A DNA stretch of 64,000 bases from Dalbergia cochinchinensis. Taxonomy: Eukaryota; Streptophyta; Magnoliopsida; Fabales; Fabaceae. Under the pieces are notes generated by a model. That model was not told the origin of the DNA. It did not search any database and saw only the letters and a list, made by a program, of their open reading frames with translations. Numbering within the stretch: the stretch's first letter is position 1; every line of letters starts with the position of its first letter. The position numbers and the translations under genes are program-made. Positions 1 through 12,672 of this stretch are shown in pieces. The DNA lies in the NCBI GenBank assembly GCA_031216125.1, contig CM062377.1, forward strand, positions 69,449,049 to 69,513,048. The letters are read 5' to 3'.

Positions 1-353
1 TTTATATCATTAACAGGTTACCCGCACTTGTTTTGGGCAATTGTTCACCTTTTGAGAAGCTATATAACAGAGCACCTAGTTTCACCAATCTAGAGGTATT
101 CGGGTGCCTCTGTTTTGCTTTCATTATTCTTGCTAATAGACACAAATTTGACTCTAGAGCCAGAAAAGCTATTTTCTTAGGATTCATTTCAGGCACTAAG
201 GGATATAAGTTATATGATATTAACAATAGAGAATTGTTTTGTTCCAGGAATGTCATATTCCATGGAACCATTTTTCCTTTTCAAACACAACAGGCACAAT
301 TCTCTATTCCTAATAGCACCATTATCCATTTTGTGTCTAATAACCTCCAATAA
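1..353 (+). pseudogene. Ty1/copia pol fragment (integrase C-terminal region)
   Basis: An open frame runs from base 3 to a stop at 351-353 and continues off the left edge. It carries the copia integrase signature: an INRLP-like stretch, then SPFEKLY, LEVFGCLCFA, RHKFDSRARKAIFLGF and a KGYKLYD stretch before FCSRNVIFHGTIFPF. These mark the GKGY-like region at the integrase end of a copia polyprotein. There is no reverse transcriptase downstream: the frame closes soon after and the sequence turns AT-rich and featureless. I see a truncated, non-functional remnant whose 5' part lies outside the window. Confidence 0.85.
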
Positions 354-1527
354 TGGACTAAAAATCAACAAATTAAGGACACTACTCAACAGTTATCCCA
401 CAAAATCCCCACGTTCTCACTTTTTCTAGCATACCACACATGCATATATCTAATCTATACACATAGCTTTACTGATGATCTCTTGATGTAGACTACTATC
501 AGCCCCTCCTCTCTTTCTTGTATATGTCACAACTAGAAGAGAAACAAGGTTCGATTTGGGTTTACTGTTTCACAAGTGTAAAAGTAAGTTTTAAGGGAAG
601 TTAAAAAATTACTTCCTAAGGAGTCACGAGAAGATAAATTTCTTCTTTTAAATTTGTCAAAAGCCAAAACAAATTAAACAACTGCATAGTCTTCATGATA
701 TTTGATGGTTTTAACATCTTAATAATACATGGTACTTGTAATAAATGGAACCTCTTATACTAGACATGATTTTAAGAATAGAACTGCTTTTTTGTATGAA
801 ACCAATTTGCTTAGCGCAATACTGATGAAAGTTTTCTCTTCCAAAATCATGTCTCATTTTCTATCTCACCAATCATGTATTGCTACGTAGAAGATAATAA
901 TAATATATATTTGATAACTATTTTAAATTTTTAAGTTTCTTTCGATTTTTATTTCCTACATGCCAATACATGATTGTGGAATAGGGAAGGGGACATGGTT
1001 TGGGAACAGAAAGTTTCCATATAACACAATAAAAGCATACTTGGACATCTTCTCCATTTGCTTCAATTCTCTCTTCTTTTTCTTCTCTAATTTTAATTTT
1101 CATCTAATTCATGATGAAAAATATTGAACATCTAGAATTTTTTTTTCAGGAAATAAGTATTAGAATGACATGATATAAATAATAACTTTTAGATAAATAA
1201 GTAGGTCTTATCACTGTATTTAATTCAACCAACAAAATTCTGATCATTTTACTCTGATTGTATAAGATTACTCATTCATAATTGGTTAAAAAAATTATTC
1301 TTACTTTTTACACACCCCAAAAAAATATTGTCAAATAACACTGCTTTTTTTTAAAAAAAAAAGGGAACTTAAAAGAAATTACACTTTTATCGTGAATTAT
1401 AACTTTTTATCCAACAAATAATATGAAAGTAACGTCAGCGGTTAGCCCATAATACACAAAATTATAACCTTTTTTTTTGGTGAGTGAAAATTATAGCCTT
1501 TACTGGGTTCATTATCCTCTTTGGGGC
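354..1527. other. Intergenic, AT-rich; upstream region of the first AP2 gene
   Basis: No coding sequence is supported. It has A/T runs and unremarkable AT-rich DNA. Near the right end, TAACGTCAGC (about 1430-1440) contains a TGACG core in reverse, a bZIP-type site that may belong to the promoter of the next gene. Short open frames here lack codon bias or recognisable domains. Confidence 0.5.
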
Positions 1528-1534
1528 TATAAAT
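1528..1534 (+). promoter_or_regulatory. TATA box of the DREB/ERF gene
   Basis: TATAAAT in the context GGGGCTATAAATG, about 210 bp before the start codon, followed by a C/A-rich leader that suits a plant 5' UTR. A second TATA-like TTTATATAG (about 1733-1740) abuts the ATG and is too close to serve it, so the upstream box is preferred. Confidence 0.6.
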
Positions 1535-1742
1535 GTACAAGACCCTAGTACACTCCCACCACAACCACAAATAATTTCCTCCACGCACCAAGTTGAACTA
1601 AAACAACAAAGCTGCAGCCATCCTTTTCCTGCTGGAGCTGCAGCTCCTCCCTGATCTGCACCCATTGATTTGGCCAAGTCCCAGGAGAGATTAAATAGCA
1701 CATTCTTCTTCCTCATAATTTCCTTCACCCTGTTTATATAGC

Positions 1743-2345
1743 ATGGCCTCAACATCATCATCATCATCATCATCATCCAAGACCAAGAGGCACCCACTGT
1801 ATCGTGGAATCAGGTGCCGAGGTGGGAAATGGGTGTGCGAAATCCGGGAGCCACGCAAGGCTTCCCGCATATGGCTGGGCACGTTCCCCACACCGGAGAT
1901 GGCTGCCGCCGCCTATGATGTGGCGGCGTTGGCCTTGAAAGGCGACAACGCTGTTCTGAACCTGCCTTACTCAGTTGGCAAGTACCAATTGCCTGTCACC
2001 AACTCCCCTGCTGATATCCGCAGGGCTGCCACTGCTGCAGCTGCTTTGATGAAGAAGCCTCAAGAACTCACTGGCAATGTTAATGTTGCATCATCAATCA
2101 GTGTAGGTCGGCCCCATGAAGCTAGTGATGACACTGCTAATAGCAGTGTTAATGGTACTAATAATGCCACTGCATCATGGTATGAAAATGATTTCATAGA
2201 TGAGGAAGCAATATTTGGCATGCCGAGTTTGCTGGTAGACATGGCTGGCGGAATGCTTCTGTCGCCGCCTAGAATGATGAGTCCGCCACCATTGGATAAC
2301 TCGCCTGAGAAGTCAGGTGGAGAGAGTTTGTGGAGTTATTTTTGA
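1743..2345 (+). CDS. DREB-subfamily AP2/ERF transcription factor (ERF025/ERF027-like)
   Basis: Intronless 200-residue protein. Residues 5-12 are a serine run encoded by a TCA microsatellite. One AP2 domain spans about residues 18-75, with YRGIR, WVCEIREP, RIWLGTFPTPEMAAAAYD and LNLP. The DREB-type Val14 and Glu19 positions of the domain are both kept (V31, E36), which predicts binding to DRE/CRT (CCGAC-core) DNA. The C-terminus ends in LWSYF, the LWSY-type activation motif of CBF/DREB relatives, after an acidic stretch (about 147-155). It lacks the CBF signatures on either side of the AP2 domain, so it is a group III DREB factor outside the CBF clade. It would act in the nucleus. The first in-frame ATG is used and a TATA box lies 210 bp upstream. 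The exact orthologue (ERF025, 027 or similar) is an inference. Confidence 0.93.
   Translation: MASTSSSSSSSSKTKRHPLYRGIRCRGGKWVCEIREPRKASRIWLGTFPTPEMAAAAYDVAALALKGDNAVLNLPYSVGKYQLPVTNSPADIRRAATAAAALMKKPQELTGNVNVASSISVGRPHEASDDTANSSVNGTNNATASWYENDFIDEEAIFGMPSLLVDMAGGMLLSPPRMMSPPPLDNSPEKSGGESLWSYF
1754..1779 (+). repeat. (TCA)n coding microsatellite
   Basis: Eight or more TCA units encode the N-terminal poly-Ser tract of the DREB protein. Length variation here would alter only a likely disordered N-terminus. Confidence 0.9.
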
Positions 2346-3700
2346 CTCGAATAAGCTATCTCTGTATTGAGGTGAACGTGAAGCTAGATTCGAGACACGG
2401 TATTTAATTTGGTCAAACTTCAAAAGTTATGTTATGTGTCTCTTTACTTTAAGACGTACGTGCACTCTTTTCAGTTTTCACCCTGTCATGTAAATGTAAT
2501 CCCTGCCTGAAAAAGCACTCATTATTCAAAGAAGATTTCGTAGAAGGGAAAAAGAGCTTATAGACGAGTTAAGAGTTCAATAATTTCTGGTTAGTTTATG
2601 TAAAAAGCAAATTTATAGGGTAGACTTTAAATTTTTAAGTTTATCATGGACCCTTTATTATTAGTCATTAAATAAATATTATTTTTATTAAATGGTTTGA
2701 TAAGGGATTTTTGATGAATCAAAACATAAGAGGTTCATCATAAAGACACTCGATGTAAATTTGAGAACAAGGTTGTGATTAAATTAAGATAAGTTTGCTT
2801 GTTTCCCAGTTCTGAATTTATGTATAATTAATGTTGTTCCAGCAAACGTTTCAGTATGTACGTATATCGATGCTTATTCAGAGAGTTTCTCCTTGGTAGA
2901 ATTCGAATAGGAATTTTCTTTGTACATTTTTGTTAGTAATGCTATTTTTACTATATTTTATGCGATATTATACTAACATATTCTTATTTATTATTGGGTA
3001 AAATATAGGCTTCAAAATAAGTTGGGTCTATAACCCATTTAATAGTAGATAAAAATATGTGAGCTCGATATCTCATAAATAATAAATACAAATAATATTC
3101 CTCTTCTTTTATGGCATGTGTATGTTTTCGACTGTCCAACATGCATTGAGAACTTTATTGCCAAAACCAGAAAATAAGAGGAGAAAAAAAGGAGCAGCTA
3201 GGGACACAAAAAGTGAAAGACGAAAATACCTGTCACAAGCGCAATGCAGCACGCAGGGAATACTAATTCTGTGCAACTTTTAAAGATTATATTCGGCACA
3301 AAAACCTCAGGAAAAATCATTGTACAGGCATAATATGATTCTATTAACTTTGTTCAGACACACTCAAAGTAAATTTAATAGGATCTATAAAACCGTAAAC
3401 TTGTATTGAATAAAATTGACAAGATTCACTTTCATTTATATTAAATATAATTAATATGAGGTGTTAGATTTATATTGATGTAAAAATTTCTCAAACTTGA
3501 ACGGCCCATTAGCAGCATAGAATTATATTGTTAATTAAAGGAAGGAGAGGAGATAATGTGCCACGACTTGATTTAGATTTGTGACCGGCAAGTGAGAAAT
3601 ATCATTTCTATGTAAACCTCATGACTTGAACTTCTCTGCATGCACAATTAGTTGTAAAACCACTTAAGTATAGTTTTATTTTCTATATACAAATCACCTC
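2346..3700. other. Intergenic, AT-rich, nothing recognised
   Basis: This holds the 3' UTR of the DREB gene in its first few hundred bases and then AT-rich DNA without domains, clear repeats or RNA genes. Confidence 0.5.
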
Positions 3701-3799
3701 CATGTTAAAACCACAATATTAAAATAGAAATTTTATAATCTGTCTTTAAAGTCTAAAATTATAATATCAACAAATATACATAGAGTCTATTCTATACAA

Positions 3800-4157
3800 A
3801 ATGGGTATGAATAGTAAAGTTATATAACTACAGTCTCAAAATAACATCTGGATATGAAAAACATAAACCATGGGCTACAATCTAGAATCCTGCCTGCATC
3901 AACACTGGAGCAATCTAAAGCAAAATGACAAACACTTTACCTAGTGAGACTCACCATCAAAGTCTAATGCTGCTGGGAAGAAGATGACTGGGAAGATCCT
4001 ACAACAACTACTGTATCTGTAAATAAGAGAAGGGAGAGTTTTGTTACAAAACTCAATGATGAGTGAATCTTCATCTAGAACTCCCTTCATTGGACACCAA
4101 GGAAAAAATGCACGAAATCATAATAAATCTCAATAATTAATGATCAAAACATTTCAC

Positions 4158-4229
<72 letters not shown>

Positions 4230-5410
4230 TCAAAACATTATTTCATAAGTCAACTCAACAATATCCCAATAGAGAAACAGAAATCTTTGGTTATGCTATA
4301 AAACCATAGCATAACAATAATCTCTAGTCTCTGGGGCACCTAACTAGGTTTCGTCCCTGTTTTCTTTGGCCTTGGACAACTTGGTATACCAAGGTTAACG
4401 GAATAACTGCTGTTAATACGCAACCTGTTTCTCTATAGTCACTGTTCAGTTCAAACCATAAAACTAATTCTCTTCTCCAAAATTATAAAAAGGGTTCTAC
4501 TCTAGGTTTCAAAGCTCTTTCATATAATAATTTTAGTACTAGAAATCATACAATCATCAAAATAGCTTCAAACAGTCAAAATTACAAACCAACTCTATTT
4601 AAACTCATTTTCATAATAATGGTCTCATGGTTTTTCATACAACATATACTGCATGCTATTCAGAAATCACAATTCCATAAGCTTGGTAAGACATCATAAA
4701 TCTCAAATCTTTTCACAGAAACTTCTAAAAGCATGCTTTAACTAGATTTTTTTTTATGAAAATAGCTATAATGACAAACATAGAGATTGCAGGTTTGAAC
4801 TCACTCATCTGGAGGGGTGGAAGACACATGAATAATACCAACAGAATTCTAAGAAGCAGTAATAACACCAGTATCTGCCATACAACCATAATGTGCTAGA
4901 TTGATCTCTAATAACCTATAAATAACTTAAATCCAATTCTAATATAAAGGAAGAACTTCATTCCTTTGACAATGAAGAACCACCATGCCACCCCAACAAC
5001 AAGGAGAAATTGAAGGGAAAAAGAAATAAAACTAACAAAACAACTTACCTTAAGCATGAAAGATTCAAGTTAGTTTTGAGAGAAAATGGAGAAAAAAGGA
5101 GTTTAGAGAATGAAACAGGGTAGGAGGGTGAAGCTCTTCGTGTTTTGGGTTGTAGGGAGTGTGTTCTTATGTTTGAAATCCAAAAATGGGGTTTTTATAA
5201 AAACTTGAGCACTGCAACTTGTAGCGCTTAAGCTCACCCCAGTGCTTGCATTCCTGTTTTGCACGGCCTTACTTACCTTGACCACTGCAGTGCTCCCTTT
5301 AGTGTTATAACACTCTCTAAAGTGATTTTTCTCAAATTTTTTGGTTATAAATTGAGTGGGACCTACTAATAATACGAGTGAGTCCCGAGGAACGTGTACC
5401 TAAAATATTA
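3800..5410 (-). mobile_element. Probable solo LTR or LTR remnant, minus orientation
   Basis: Read on the minus strand, this region has the layout of a gypsy-type LTR. There is a TATA box (TTTTTATAAAAA, about 5190-5205) downstream of a GC-richer U3-like stretch. Then come a leader with a G/T-rich splice-like region and, near 4035-4065, a motif like GATTCACTCATCATTGAGTTTTG, which recurs near the 3' end of plant gypsy LTRs (compare the similar ones at 13950 and 34175). I could not fix TG/CA ends or a target-site duplication, so the limits are approximate. Confidence 0.4.
4160..4226. repeat. (TA)n microsatellite
   Basis: About 33 uninterrupted TA units, inside the LTR-like region. Confidence 0.98.
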
Positions 5411-7152
5411 TATGAAAATTTAAGTGATAAGCATTAAGGAAAAAGAACTTCCATTTAAAATTATCTATTTGATAAAGTGTAGTCACGGTGAAAAGAAGCA
5501 TGACATTCTTCCTGCCTGCTGGGACGAGAATTCATTCTCGTTCGCGCAAAAGCTTGTGACTTTAACAGAAAAGATAAACAACAAACAAAATATGGTTTAC
5601 GGAGGTAATTAATTTTTCACAACGCAGACTTAATTTTGACTTTTTAGGGTTGCAAAAATGCTAAAACAAAGGGGCGAGAAACCTTTCCACTGTTTTAATT
5701 CTCTGGGTCACATCACGCAGCCATGAGCAGATGTTCTCCCAATATTTCTTTTGAAGTCATATAAGTAAAATCTATCTAGGTCATCGTACAAGTAAGATGC
5801 TGACATCGTGGACGGTTTTTAATGGATATAGAAATGAAAACAACAAACGTAATTTATTTTCCCATTTTTTTTATAATTAGATAATGCTTAACTTTGTAAA
5901 GATAAGCTTGAGCACAACAAGCCGAAAGAAGGACAGCAACAGAACATCGATGATTTGTTTTCAAGAAACTTGGAAGTTGAACAGCCTCTGGAGCACTAAG
6001 CCGCACTCGATGGCGAGAAACAATGTGGGCAGAGGCTCTGTATTTGGATTTCAAATTTTCTGTGCCTTTTTTATGTCCCAGTGTTCGTCTCTTGGTAAAA
6101 ATTTAATACATATTTAATGGTAATATCATTTATGATCTCTTATCCAATCACTTTTTTAAACTATCTATAACTTTTATACACGGTAAAATCTAGTTAGGAG
6201 GCAAATAGTGGAATAAAAAAAAAAGAGGATAGATGATTTTTGTCCTTGTATTTGGGCCCCCTAAATCTTTTAGTTTGCTTTATAAATCTTTCGTTTTTAA
6301 AATTTGGCCCCCCTTTAAAAAAATTTATTTAATTAATTTTTGTCAACTTGTTATTTAACTATATTTAAATATTATTAATTAATATTACCATATTTAAAGT
6401 TATATCGATATAGTGTGATTCTAATTTTAAGTAATAGGTATATGTGTATGCTTTTCTTAAATTTTAATTGTAAAATATTCATTTTTTATTATAAATATTT
6501 TTATATAAGTTTTTAAAATAAAATTAAAATATTATAGGATGTATTTTTTTAAAAATAAAATTAAGTATTAAATATTAGTCATTCCTATAAAGTTGGTCTA
6601 GCTCTGGCCTGAATGTGGGAATATCAACCTTGGTAATCACCGCCCATCTCATAACGATCCTGTATCTCCACTCTATGAGTGTTTAGCTTTGTTATTATAA
6701 CTATTGAAAAAATTAAAGGGCACGCAAAATGAACGAACAACCAAAGATCCATTGGCAACCGCCCTAATGACCATACATATTTTTAAAAAAAAAATAAATT
6801 AAAATCTAAATTTTAAAATTATAAATAGAATATATTAAGATTTCACATTTTTTATTTTTTTAATCTTTTTTATCGGGCTAATTTCTATTCACCTCTTGAA
6901 TGTGTATTTGTGTCCATGAAAATGCAACCAACTAGCAAAACATTATTACTTGGGGAGTCTTTCATTCCAAAATCTTTGGTACTATATACATAGCATTGTT
7001 CTTTTTTTCTTTTTATATTTTTTAAAAAAACCTTGCTGCCCTTAATAAACCATTCTTTGATCAGGTAAAGCGGCACAGATGTAAAGGGGACAGGCAGGGA
7101 CTTGGCCCCCCTCAAATGTTGTTAACACACACAACTAGGTATGTATATATAA
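5411..7152. other. Intergenic, nothing recognised
   Basis: AT-rich DNA with scattered poly-A/T. No coding frame shows a domain or plausible codon use. GACAGGCAGGGACTTGGCCCCCCTCAAATGTTGTTAACACACACAA at about 7090-7133 recurs in slightly diverged form at about 7345-7385, a small direct duplication flanking the MITE at 7153-7322. Confidence 0.5.
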
Positions 7153-7322
7153 GGGTAATGTTATTTTGAGATTTAAAAAGTGGTGTTTATTCAGACACTC
7201 ATTTTATAATTATTGGATATAATTATGATCCCTACTTATTCTTAATATTTATCACATTCAATGATTATAAAGTGGATATTTAAATAAATATCTATTTTTT
7301 TGGTGTCAAAATAGTATTACTC
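7153..7322. mobile_element. MITE with GTAATRYTATTTTGASA terminal inverted repeats
   Basis: The left end GGGTAATGTTATTTTGAGA pairs with the right end TGTCAAAATAGTATTACTC as imperfect inverted repeats. The interior is AT-rich with TTATAATTATTGGAT and AAATAAATATCTATTTTT. The flanks are TATATATAA on both sides, consistent with insertion at a TA-rich target. A related, shorter copy lies at 43551-43670. Confidence 0.8.
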
Positions 7323-7386
7323 TATATATAAAGATGTAAAGGCGACAAGCAGGGCCTTGCCCCTCAAACGTTGTTAACACACACAA

Positions 7387-7417
<31 letters not shown>

Positions 7418-8007
7418 ATGTACATATTTAAAGAGGTCTGATATTTTGTCGTACAAAGTCGATGAGGGAAAAAATAAAATAAAAAGAAAAAAAAGCAAGA
7501 GATAGAAAGGAAGAATTATGAGTGGTACATGTGTGCATGTGCGTCTATTGTTGTGCGTACAAAGAGTATTTTCCATATTTAAAAGAATAGAAAATCTATA
7601 ACACTTTTATTTTTATCAGTTTAGATGCATTTAGATTCAGCTCTATCAATTCCTTCTAAATATATTAGTTAATTAGTTTATGAAATAGTATTTTAAAAGT
7701 ACTTATAATAAATTGAACTGTAATATATTTGAGAGAAGTATTTATACATTATTTATTTATTGATAACTAAATTCATAGTCAATTTATGATATTGACGTAC
7801 ATAAAAAATTAAAAATATACAATTGAAACTCTTAAATACTCAAGCAAGATGTTTATGATAGCAGTTTATAATTTGATGTTCAAAATATATTTTATTGCTT
7901 GACGAGTCAAGATATTTGTGATAGCAATAATTTCTGAAATCGTCCCCTTGCCACCTTGATCTTTCTCGAGTATAATGAGTGTCTTATCTTCCTTTTAACA
8001 GCCAAAT
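7323..8007. other. Intergenic with short (TA)n tract
   Basis: A TA run sits at about 7387-7411. Otherwise AT-rich, with no supported gene. Confidence 0.5.
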
Positions 8008-8287
8008 ACTCAATCCCTTCATAAATAATTGTTCAATATGAAAACTTTGTTTTTCCATAAATAATTGTCCATTTTAAAATTTTAGATAATATTTACGAAT
8101 TTTTTTTCTGACTATACTCCTTATTAACTGATTTTCTCTTTCCTATTAAATACACTCTTGATGGGAAGTATTAAAAGCAGTGTTGTAAAGTACATATAGT
8201 CTTTGTTAATATTGAAAAATTATTAATCACTCTCTTAATTTCTTTACACATTTAAGATTGGACAATTATTTGTGGATGAATAAAGTA
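8008..8287. mobile_element. Mariner/Stowaway-type MITE
   Basis: The left end TACTCAATCCCTTCATAAATAATTGTTC matches the reverse complement of the right end (TACTTTATTCATCCACAAATAATTGTCC). This is the TACTCCCTCCGTnn...AATTGTCC type of end found in many plant mariner-derived MITEs. A second ATAAATAATTGTCC motif sits just inside the left end. Confidence 0.75.
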
Positions 8288-11200
8288 TGCCAAGGCATCG
8301 TATCTACAATCCTAGGAGAATTATATCTATTGCATCTATATTAGGTATGCATTGTATTTTTTGATCTCACGTCACAGCTATAAGATATTGTAATAAAGCA
8401 CACTATCCATTTGAATTGTTTGTCACTTTAACATCTAGGTTAAGTGTATCTTGATTATGCTCATCATCAGTCAACAGTCATCAAATACTAGAGGCCGAAG
8501 AATGAAAGATTCGGTGCGGGTTCAAAGTCGACCATGAAATCAGAAAGGGGTACGAGAAATCTTGAACGTGGAATGTTGTGTTCGTTGCTGTTTTAAGCAT
8601 ATTGTCGTGTAATTTATTCGTTCATAACACCTGAAGGAATGAGCCACATTTTAATAAATTGAGTAATGCTATACAAGCGGAATAAAATCATTAGAATTTT
8701 ATACAGCAGTTGAACCACCCACTAATTCTATCAAAAGTTATTACTTAATTATTCCATATCAACTTACACATATTTTCTGAAAAAAAAATCCAAATCTCTA
8801 GGATTTTCCTAATAAATAATACGAAGGAAATGTACATTCTTCTGTATACTTCGCCATTGCTTTCCTTCATTCCACTTCCCACCTATATCGAGTATCACTG
8901 CTGGTGAGCTCCCTCTTTATCTCTTGTCTAGAAGATTTTGTTTTTGCACGTGTATTATTGTATATCGTCCATATATATTTCGGTTAAGCCACCATTTTAT
9001 TTAGATGCTGCAAAACGTGGGGATTTTCAGTTGGTTCGTTATGGGCCAGAATAATCAATTATTAAGAAGAAATTGTAGAAAAGTCGATTTTGAAACATAT
9101 TTGATTTGATATGTCATAGCCGACACCCATATACGACATATGTCATTTACGATATTAATTATTATTCCCTTATTATCCATTTTAAATATTTTATTTATCC
9201 CTAAATGATTGTATATTTAGAAATTTAAAGCAATATTAATTATTGTCTTTCAATCATACCCTTATTAATTGAGGGGATTGGCTATTATCATTCTCTTTTT
9301 TGCTATTGATAATCCCCTTTTAATGCTTCTAACTTAAAATTCCTAAAATATCCTTAGTTAAATATTGTCTTTAATTTTTATCTATTTATTACTCTAATAT
9401 TTTAAATTATATTTAATAATTACACTAATTAATATTGCTCAGAGAAATTAACTATAATTATTTATTAATTTGAATATAAAATCAACATATTATCCTTTAA
9501 GTGCTTTAATATTTTGGACAAAAAGGAAAATATTTTCCTTTTGCAATTTGATGAAAACAAGATAATAGATAAACACACATATTTTGTAATTTTTTGAGAA
9601 CTCTTTTTTAAAATTTTTTTGGGATGGATTAAATTCAACATAAATATAAATTTCAATTTACAACTAAATTATTCATTTTTCTAAAAACAAATGAAGGAGG
9701 CAAATATAATAAATTTAAATATTTTAAATATAAATATGGTCAATTTACTATTATCTTATACCATAATTATTTATATTTTTTTATGAAAATAATTATTTAC
9801 ATTTTGTTAATCAAGTTTCGATGAAAATTTGTTCACATGAGAATGACATAGAGTTAGTAGGTAGAATCCCGATGAGAGCATGAATCATGCATATAGGTAT
9901 CCTGTAGGAATGATGATTCATTTCTAATGTGTTAAATTATTTGAAGTAATCTCGTATGCCATGAACCTCTGGCATGCCATGTTTCTAAAAAAAATAAAAG
10001 TATTATTACATGATTTATGTCGAAAATTGTGCCTTTGCATGACTTGAGTATGGTAGGCATGCCTCATATGTGAGCAACATGATATGAATCGCGAAGCTAG
10101 TTTAGACATTTGTTGGGGTCATTATGCAAATTAGTTGCATCTGATTGCTTTGACCACTATTTATTGTTTTCCTTCTAATCACATGGATGAAGTGAAGTGT
10201 TGCAAGTAATAAATGTTTTCTTACTCGTGATTAGAATTCACATGAATAAGTCATTAGAAGCTTTGATCAAAACATGAGTAATTGGTTTCATTTTTATGAT
10301 TTATAATTTTAAAGAAAGAAGTAATAGGACTACATGACTGCATGTGTTTGCATGAGTAGGCCAAGGAAATATGATGTGTGGAAAATGTGTTAAATTACAA
10401 AGTGATAGATTCCTTGTGTTCGATATGAGCTAGAATGATTCATGTTAATTTGAAGCAAGCATGCAATGATGAGTTTTAAAAAAATAGAAAAAAATGTTAT
10501 TCGCAGATATGTGACATGAAACTGAACATTATATGCCTGTATGATAGTTCTATTTGAGTTTGATGTTATGCATACATGATTAGAGTGGTTAGAAAAGGAA
10601 GTTTTGAATCATGAGTATTGATGTATTGCATGATGAATTGAGGGACTAGTGTGAAAGAAGCATGTTCTTTTCCAACCCATGCATGTCAATTAGATGAGAG
10701 AGGCTTAGATTGAAATCTAGCATGTTTAATATGCAACTCAGTAACAGGCTGGTAAAGTGTTTAGTGAACTTAATAAGCTAGTAAGAGGCATGTTGCTTAC
10801 CTTGGTTTCATATAGTGACCTAATGTACAAATATGATTTGGTGTCCTAAAGCATGTTTTTTGTTTCAATTATATGTACTTGTATGACGTATGAGCATGAT
10901 TTGATGTCCTGAAGAAATTCAATTGAGGATTAGCAAGCTTAGAGGCAAGAAGATTGGTTCAAGGGAACTGATAGTACATGTCATCATGGTAGGATGTTCC
11001 GGAGATGTTAGAGCAGGCTATGGTTGCCTGATTGATCTGTATGATATGTGTGATTGACGTGTTGCACATATGCACACTAGAATTATAGGCATGTGAATGC
11101 TTAGCATGACACCTATGAGTACCATGTGGATCGTCCGCTTTTCCGTTATGCAAACAGATGGAGTAGTTTGATTTCCAAGCATGACGCTCACGTAGAGAAT

Positions 11201-11580
11201 TAAAGAATCCCTATAGCATCAATTGATGTCAGACACAACAGAAAAAGAACCAGAGCAAAGATAAAAGTGATGCTTAGCCCACACCCTCAAAAGATCACAC
11301 GCGCACGAGATGGCATAGCATAGATGTCCATGTAGGACTTCGCATTGTGGAAAAGGGCTGCTCTAAGAGATGGAACCGCCCAGTGTAAGTGTCATGATAA
11401 GAGCATTTGTTACCATGATGGGAAAGGACTGCCTTTGGAAATAGAGCCATTCCGAGTGTGATAATTGGAATTCTTAACCAGAATAGCGGAGTAGTGACTT
11501 TCAAGATGGCACTGTCTCCTAGAGTATCATGTTAGAGTATTCAGAGTATTCAGGCCTATCCCTGAAATCCCATATGAGTT
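8288..11580. other. Intergenic; no gene recognised, probably old retroelement-derived DNA at its right end
   Basis: 8.3-9.9 kb is AT-rich and unremarkable. 9.9-11.5 kb has a different composition, with many GCATGA/CATGT words, and leads directly into a gypsy 3' end at 11.6 kb, so part of it may be decayed internal retroelement sequence. No frame gives a recognisable domain. Confidence 0.4.
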
Positions 11581-11599
11581 AAGTATTCCATCAATTTGA

Positions 11600-11654
11600 T
11601 CTTCTAGATGCTCAAGTTCAGATTTAGGGACCAAATCTCCTTGAGGGGGAAAGT
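11600..11654 (+). pseudogene. 3' end of a decayed gypsy polyprotein plus polypurine tract
   Basis: The short frame LKFRFRDQISLRGK resembles the very C-terminal end of plant gypsy polyproteins (an LEDKVSLxG-type tail). It overlaps TTGAGGGGGAAAG (about 11638-11652), a good polypurine tract. The LTR-like sequence begins immediately after. Everything upstream is too degraded to assign. Confidence 0.45.
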
Positions 11655-12335
11655 AGGTAATACCTCGAGTACATGTGTCTGTAGACAAGTTACATATAAC
11701 CTTAGGTCCCCTGGGATCCACCAGTTTTACCAGCAAGGCCTCGGATGCAGAAACCATGTTGCAGTTAATGTTCTGCAGAATTATGTAAAATAGGCTAACT
11801 GCAACGAGATTTACTCGTTGCAGCGAGTGGGTGAGCCAAGCTGTGCCTCAGGCGTCAACCAGGCTCGCTAAAGTGAGCTATATTCATTGCAACGAGTGAA
11901 GGTTTCAGCAAACTCACTGCATCAAGGAACCCCAATGCCAATACAGTAGAAAACGATGTAGTTTTGATAAGTGATCCCCCTACCCCTTTTAAAAGCCCAA
12001 AACCTGGGATTCACTCCCTCAAAATCAAAACCCCTATTCCCAAACCCCCTTTCCACTCTTTTCTTCTCAATCCAACATCAATCTTCTTTTTTCAAGGCTC
12101 AAAGGTAAGGATTTTGTTAGTTTATGTTATCCCTTTCTTTTCTTTTCCATGTTCTAGGGTGTGAGTTATTATTATTCTCTATTGTTATCAAGTGAGGTGC
12201 TTCCGTAACATTGTTAGAGCTGATCAAGGGTTATTTGAAGATACCCAAAGATTATTTATGAATCTATGTTACTATATGGCAATTATTTGTGCCATTCCAA
12301 GCTTTCAAGGTCAAGTAGGTACTGCCCACAAACAC
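11655..12335 (+). mobile_element. Truncated gypsy LTR, copy 1
   Basis: It starts right after a polypurine tract and is collinear with 12336-12672 plus 31302-31650. Shared landmarks in order are GTACATGTGTC, a CCYWGGGTYCCCT motif, a C/T-rich block, then CAAGRYCAAAGGTAA and GTGCTTCC. It stops where copy 2 starts, so copy 2 appears to have inserted in or recombined with it. Confidence 0.6.
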
Positions 12336-12672
12336 TACGATACCAGGTGTACATGTGTCAATAGATAAGTTCTATATTGCCCTAGGGTTCCCTAGGACCC
12401 ACCCATATTGTCGAGAAGGCCCAAAATGCATGAAAGGCTTTTGTACCTGTAGTTTTGGTGAATTGTCACCGCTATAGCAGTCACAATTTGTGGGCGGGCA
12501 AGTATTAGTGGTTTTGTAAACCGCTATAACGGTCATAGATGGTTCTGTGAGGGGGCGTGGGTGAACTAGACCACCATAGCGGTCATAGACCGCTGTAGCG
12601 GTGTCAGTGGGACAGAAATAATGTAAAACAACGCAGTTTCGTTTAATGAGCCTTTCCATCCCCATTTTAAAC
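12336..12672 (+). mobile_element. Gypsy LTR copy 2, left part (split by the CACTA element)
   Basis: It aligns with copy 1 from GTACATGTGTC up to CCATTTTAAACC, where homology breaks at a CACTA-type terminus. It resumes at 31302. It carries several CCGCTATAGCGG-like short palindromes (about 12467-12602) that copy 1 replaces with GCAACGAGT motifs. Confidence 0.7.

Noticed and set aside
11527..11757. 76-codon minus-strand frame
   Set aside because: Antisense of a gypsy polyprotein end, polypurine tract and LTR start; composition follows from those.
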